This document shows, one piece after another, positions 60,591-64,000 of a stretch of DNA of 64,000 bases. Within the stretch, counting starts at the first letter, position 1. Every line of letters starts with the position of its first letter. The stretch spans positions 2,294,001 to 2,358,000 of the forward strand of contig NZ_CP134949.1 in NCBI RefSeq assembly GCF_032116555.1, in the 5' to 3' direction. Source of the DNA: Halobaculum sp. XH14. Its GTDB lineage: Archaea; Halobacteriota; Halobacteria; Halobacteriales; Haloferacaceae. The notes under the pieces are model-generated. The model saw nothing but the letters and a program-made list of their open reading frames with translations. It made no database searches and was not told the origin of the DNA. A program made the translations under genes and the position numbers.

Positions 60591-60846
60591 GGTGGGTGTT
60601 CCGAGGTTCCGTTCCGGTGAGGGTCGGAACGGATTCGACCACGCCGAGACGTGCTCGCTTCGCCGCGCGCGCCTCGTCTCCTTCGAATCCGCCCACGACG
60701 CCGTTTCGATACCACGGACTCCTCGCTCCGCTCGTCGTTGCGAGGTATCAGAAGTGGATCGGGGCGGAAAAAGCGCTAGAGACGCACCGGCCCTTCGCCG
60801 CCGTTCACGCGCGGGAGAGGCTCTCTACTGGCGGCCCGTGTGAACT
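60591..60846. other. Border between core chromosome and accessory region
   Basis: No gene is visible. The sequence includes short inverted words (for example GATACCACGGACTCCTCGC and GCGAGGTATC) resembling the dispersed intergenic repeats. From here rightward, the GC content and codon bias drop visibly. Confidence 0.4.
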
Positions 60847-61844
60847 ATGACCACGGACAAAGACGAACTGGAGCCGCTTGATCCCGAGATGGGAACCGAG
60901 CTGTTCCTCGAACACAAGGCAACTGACTGTACAGATTCGACCGTCCAGAACCATCGGTACCGGATGAAGCACTTCTTAGAGTGGTGCGAAGAAGAAGGAA
61001 TTGACAACCTCAACAAATTGTCCGGACGGGATCTCCAGCGGTATCGCCTCTGGCTTGCCGACAATAACGAAATCAATGCTGTCACGATGAAGAACATGAC
61101 ATCCGGGTTCCGCGTCTTCCTCAAGTGGGCAGGCTCAGTTGAGGCAGTGCCGGAGAACCTCTACTCCAAGCTGATGATCCAAACGTCCGGCGCAGTCAAC
61201 AGAGTAGTGAGGACATCCTCGACGCAGAGCGAGCTGAAGAACTCCTCAAACACCTCTCACGGTACGAGTACGCCTCGATGCACCACGTCTTGATTGCGCT
61301 CCTGTGGGAGACGGGAATGCGAATGGGCGCTTCCCATGCAGTCGATTTGACGGATGTAAGCTTCGAAGACGAGCGTGTCGAGCTTGTCCACCGTCCCAAT
61401 CAGGATACGACGCTAAAAAACGGCAAGAGTGGTGAGCGGTTCGTTGCGATGTCCACTGAATTGGCGAAGATGCTCGAAGACCATGTTGATGAGGTTCGAC
61501 ATGATGTCACCGACGACCACGGTCGGGAACCGCTCTTGACCACGGAGCATGGACGAATGTGTCGAACGACGATTCGTCGGAATGTGAACCGGGTCACCGC
61601 TCCGTGTTACCTGAATGAGTCGTGCCCGGATTGCAACCATAGTACTCAAGAGAAGTGTCCCGAGGCAGTCAGCCCGCACGCAATCCGTCGTGGCAGCATC
61701 ACGCACTTTCTCACGAAAGACGTGCCAGTCGAGGTAGTCAGCGACCGCATGGGCGTGAGTCGGAAAGTGCTCGACAAACACTACGACAAGCGGTCAGCTG
61801 AGGTGAAACTGGAACAGCGGCGCGGGTATCTCGACGAGGTCTGA
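60847..61844 (+). pseudogene. SNJ2-type integrase, broken by a frameshift
   Basis: Two overlapping frames together make one integrase like that at 10668-11705. The first (60847-61293) supplies the core-binding domain (FLEWCEEEGIDNLNKLSGRDL). The second (open through 61844) supplies the catalytic part: Arg in WETGMRMGASHAV, the Cys-rich loop CYLNESCPDCNHSTQEKCPE, His-x-x-Arg in SPHAIRRGSITHF and Tyr in VLDKHYDKRS. The reading changes near 61178-61182, where ATCCAAAC would need one more C; restoring it gives continuous NVRRSQQSSEDILDAERAEE. One missing base has probably inactivated it. No tRNA attachment site is seen nearby. Confidence 0.88.
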
Positions 61845-61925
61845 CCGAATAGCCGAATAGCGAAACAGCTTCGTTTTTGACCCTGTTGACATCCTCAGCA
61901 GTTGATAGAACTGGCCTGCTGAATA

Positions 61926-61934
61926 GAGAGCATG
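61926..61934. repeat. Left 9-bp target-site duplication
   Basis: GAGAGCATG precedes the left inverted repeat and is repeated exactly at 62914-62922 after the right one, marking a recent insertion. Confidence 0.9.
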
Positions 61935-62913
61935 GGCCTTGTTTAGACGCTCAGGATCGACCCAAAAAGGTCATCTCTAGTAAACCCTAGTGTCCTAGCA
62001 AAAGCCGCTACTTGTCGAATGCACTAGGGAGTGAAGCGGGTCGGTTTCGGTGTGCTGACGAAGACCGCCCGCTTCGCGAAGACAGTCGTGACGTTCGCTC
62101 AAAAAGCCGTCGCTGGCCCGCCGGTACCGGCATACCGACCGGGTGAAGACGGGTATGCCGACTGGGTGATTCTCGCGGTTCAAGGCCTCAAAGAGTACCT
62201 CAACCACGAGTACAGAAAGCTGATGGATGTTCTCCGAGAAATGCCGAGAGTCGCGAATCTGCTCGACTTGACGCCTGAAACGCTACCACACTTCTCGACG
62301 GTGTGCGCACGAAAGCAGGAGATCCCGATGAAGCGGTGGCGAGCGATGCTCGATTCGTCGGTCGATCTGTACGAGCTCGGAGACGTTCAGGCGATCGACG
62401 CAACCGGTGTGGATCGCGTCCAAGCCAGCCAGCACTACGCGAAACGGACGGACTACACGTTCGAAGCGGTGAAAACCACGCTGCTGGTCGATTGTGAGAC
62501 GAGTGCGATCCTAGATATACACTGTTCGATGAAACAACCACACGATACACAGGTCGGCTGGCAGGTGCTCGTCCGGAATTTGGACGTGTTAGGCACTGTC
62601 ACAGCGGATAAGGGCTACGACTGGGAGGAACTTCGAACACGGTTACGTGCGGAAAGTATCACACCACTGATTCCGCAGCGAGATCCTGGGATGCGGGGAT
62701 GGGCGAAAAACTTGCTCATCCATGATCGGGCGTATCACCAACGTTCGAACGCTGAGTCGGTGTTTTTCGGTCTCCGGCGCAGATACGGAGATACGCTCTG
62801 GTCGAGAACCTGGTTCGGCCAATTCCGTGAACTTGTCATGAAATCCGCGGTCCGAAACATCGAACGCGCATTAGAGGGTTCAAACTGGTGAAATCTGGCG
62901 TCTAAACAAGGCC
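61935..62913 (+). mobile_element. IS5-family insertion sequence (979 bp)
   Basis: Perfect 16-bp terminal inverted repeats (GGCCTTGTTTAGACGC at 61935-61950 and its reverse complement at 62898-62913) enclose one full-length transposase gene (62031-62891). Flanking 9-bp direct repeats are intact. The intact ORF and ends suggest that the element could still move. Confidence 0.93.
62031..62891 (+). CDS. tnp: IS5-family DDE transposase
   Basis: A 286-residue transposase starting with GTG at 62031. The DDE residues are visible in QAIDATGVDRV (first Asp), VTADKGYDWEE (second Asp) and NAESVFFGLRRRYGD (Glu), with the IS5-type R-Y spacing after the Glu. It lies entirely between the inverted repeats. 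An inverted repeat (CCCTAGTG at 61985-61992 and CACTAGGG at 62022-62029) ends one base before the start codon, and may fold in the mRNA to limit translation. Confidence 0.93.
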   Translation: MKRVGFGVLTKTARFAKTVVTFAQKAVAGPPVPAYRPGEDGYADWVILAVQGLKEYLNHEYRKLMDVLREMPRVANLLDLTPETLPHFSTVCARKQEIPMKRWRAMLDSSVDLYELGDVQAIDATGVDRVQASQHYAKRTDYTFEAVKTTLLVDCETSAILDIHCSMKQPHDTQVGWQVLVRNLDVLGTVTADKGYDWEELRTRLRAESITPLIPQRDPGMRGWAKNLLIHDRAYHQRSNAESVFFGLRRRYGDTLWSRTWFGQFRELVMKSAVRNIERALEGSNW

Positions 62914-62922
62914 GAGAGCATG
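62914..62922. repeat. Right 9-bp target-site duplication
   Basis: GAGAGCATG, identical to 61926-61934, immediately outside the right inverted repeat of the IS. Confidence 0.9.
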
Positions 62923-63172
62923 AATTCAGCACTGGGCTGCTGCTTCATTCCAGCAAATCTACGGCGAAATCGCTGTTATGTCTATACGCGTATCGACCAT
63001 TCGGAGTCTCCGATAGTCGTCCACACTCGCTACGAGACATCGGTTGAATCTGAGTAACGTCAATTAGTTGGTTGGTACTCTCTCTGCATCTGTCTCGGTG
63101 CTTCCCTAAAAGGCATCTCAATGAGTCTGCCGGGGGGTGGAGGTTTATACACGTCGGGTACCGAATGGCGAT

Positions 63173-63589
63173 ATGGCAATTCTCGTGCCCTACGATGGGT
63201 CACACCCAGCGCAGAACGCGATAGAGCATGCGGTCAGAACAACGGGCGACGAGGAGATTATTCTGTTACGTGTCATCGAAGTGGCCAGCGGGTCGATCCA
63301 AGCAGGGATCAACCTTGTGCAGGAGAAACTCAAAGAGAAGCAGGAAGAGGAAGCAGATGAGTTGTCTGAAGAGATTGAAACGATTTTGGACGCAGACCGC
63401 GTCGAATTCCGAGTGGAAACTGCCGTTGGCAAGCCCTCCAGAGAGATCGTCTCCTTCGCGGAGGAACACGATATCACTCAAATCATCATCGGCAGCCACG
63501 GTCGAGAAGGCGTCTCTCGCGTGTTACTGGGGAATGTCGCCGAGAACGTTGTCCGACGTGCCCCAACCACAGTTACCGTTGTTCGCTGA
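63173..63589 (+). CDS. Universal stress protein (UspA family)
   Basis: A 138-residue Usp-domain protein starting at the ATG at 63173 (MAILVPYDGSHPAQNAIEHA); a longer frame from 63137 adds a spurious leader. The ATP-binding-type Usp motif is visible at the C-terminus: IIIGSHGREGVSRVLLGNVAENVVRRAPTTV (in parts), with the G-x2-G-x9-G pattern. The middle is charged and helical (EKLKEKQEEEADELSEEIE). It probably acts as a stress-responsive nucleotide-binding protein. It is not in an operon. Confidence 0.9.
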   Translation: MAILVPYDGSHPAQNAIEHAVRTTGDEEIILLRVIEVASGSIQAGINLVQEKLKEKQEEEADELSEEIETILDADRVEFRVETAVGKPSREIVSFAEEHDITQIIIGSHGREGVSRVLLGNVAENVVRRAPTTVTVVR

Positions 63590-63849
63590 CTCAGACCCGG
63601 TGTGCGGAATTCATAGTCACGTGTCGTGATAGATAGCTCGTCTGTACTTACCGAAGCGACTCACCACATCGAGGCGAGTTCTCACCAGCGGATTCGATGT
63701 GAAACATCCGGTAAGTGGGGTTGCGTATCTATCGCCGTAGTTCCTCGGGGGACCAACTCGTCTACCGGTACCGTCTGCTTGTGTCGGTAATTGTTGATAC
63801 TGCTGCAACATAACGGCTATCGCGTCATCGGCTACGCCCTCGGCTGGGA
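63590..63849. other. Intergenic region between Usp and the zinc-ribbon gene
   Basis: No gene is supported. A 94-codon frame on the minus strand (63617-63901) lacks the acidic composition of the genome, overlaps the more convincing zinc-ribbon gene, and is treated as chance. The region probably contains the terminators of both flanking genes. Confidence 0.4.
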
Positions 63850-63993
63850 TCAGTCGTGAGCGACAGTTGTGTCTCGCAGTGGCCCACCACAGTCGGGACA
63901 CTCATCTTCGTGTTCCGGGTTGTCGACACCATCTCCACACTCTTGACACACATACAACGTGGACTCGGCGGGGGCAGGATCAGTTTCTACCAT
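63850..63993 (-). CDS. Small rubrerythrin-like zinc-ribbon protein
   Basis: A 47-residue protein from the ATG at 63991-63993 (an ATG three bases upstream is also possible). It is one zinc ribbon: YVCQECGDGV and DECPDCGGPL, two CxxC knuckles about 17 residues apart, as in the rubredoxin-like tail of rubrerythrin. Haloarchaea carry many such tiny proteins (often called rubrerythrin-like domain or DUF7129), whose roles in redox or metal binding are unknown. It is followed by the window's right edge upstream. Confidence 0.85.
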   Translation of the reverse strand: MVETDPAPAESTLYVCQECGDGVDNPEHEDECPDCGGPLRDTTVAHD

Positions 63994-64000
63994 CATCAAT

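Noticed and set aside
63617-63901. A 94-codon minus-strand frame near the right edge
   Set aside because: It overlaps the more convincing zinc-ribbon gene in another frame and lacks haloarchaeal composition.
1-64000. CRISPR array or cas genes
   Set aside because: No regularly spaced repeat-spacer units or Cas-like proteins were seen; the repeats found are dispersed and irregular.
1-64000. rRNA genes or a replication origin with cdc6/orc1
   Set aside because: No 16S/23S/5S landmarks or Orc1/Cdc6-like protein was recognised in the window.

Overview
The window comes from a halophilic archaeon (class Halobacteria). The DNA is GC-rich, nearly every protein is very rich in Asp and Glu, many genes start with ATG or GTG without a clear Shine-Dalgarno site, and several genes are archaeal or haloarchaeal hallmarks: sn-glycerol-1-phosphate dehydrogenase, an archaeal CCA-adding enzyme, a two-domain histone, an RPA-type ssDNA-binding protein, Azf-type glucose-6-phosphate dehydrogenase, MptD, and many Tat-type lipoproteins. 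The order rpa2, histone, deacetylase, cca with azf nearby resembles what I remember of Haloferax volcanii. No genus can be assigned by eye.

Layout. 1-8 kb: chromosomal housekeeping genes (methyltransferase, creatininase family, MptD, LysE, a DtxR-type metal regulator with a palindrome at its start, a threonine synthase-like protein without its PLP lysine, a solitary 2-oxoacid dehydrogenase E1-alpha, a phosphoesterase). 8-10.3 kb: an HtrII-like transducer overlapping a sensory-rhodopsin-like seven-helix protein whose retinal lysine is Arg and whose counterion positions are changed. 10.58-18.33 kb: an integrated element bounded by a 17-bp direct repeat, one copy being the 3' end of a CAU-anticodon tRNA. 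It has an SNJ2-type integrase, a phiH1-type repressor, an HUH rolling-circle Rep and a strikingly AT-rich three-gene cargo (PD-(D/E)XK-like protein, Hanks-type kinase, unknown protein) that looks like an undescribed defence module. 18.5-24.5 kb: tRNA-Asn, cca, HDAC, histone, rpa2, a lipoprotein and tRNA-Arg. 24.6-36.2 kb: metabolic and hypothetical genes (azf, egsA, M48, NUDIX, DUF420, M28, a NAD kinase-like protein, tandem epimerases, an HD protein).

36.8-47.5 kb: AlaX, a three-gene operon built around an actin-like ATPase, a CBS protein fused to a ribosome-hibernation-like domain, a PAP2 phosphatase, an apparently circularly permuted solute-binding protein, an arylsulfotransferase-like protein and a GT-C-like membrane protein. 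47.6-60.6 kb: two convergent GH13 enzymes, a membrane protein, a complete five-gene peptide-type ABC transporter (SBP, B, C, D, F) on the minus strand, and a small protein plus phosphoesterase pair. 60.8-64 kb: a lower-GC accessory border with a frameshifted SNJ2-type integrase, an intact 979-bp IS with 9-bp target duplications, a universal stress protein and a small rubrerythrin-like zinc-ribbon protein.

The two most interesting loci are the lysine-less opsin/transducer pair (7990-10303) and the AT-rich kinase/nuclease cargo of the integrated element (12561-15363). All family assignments rest on motif reading; no alignments or database searches were run. Residue comparisons to known proteins are from memory.
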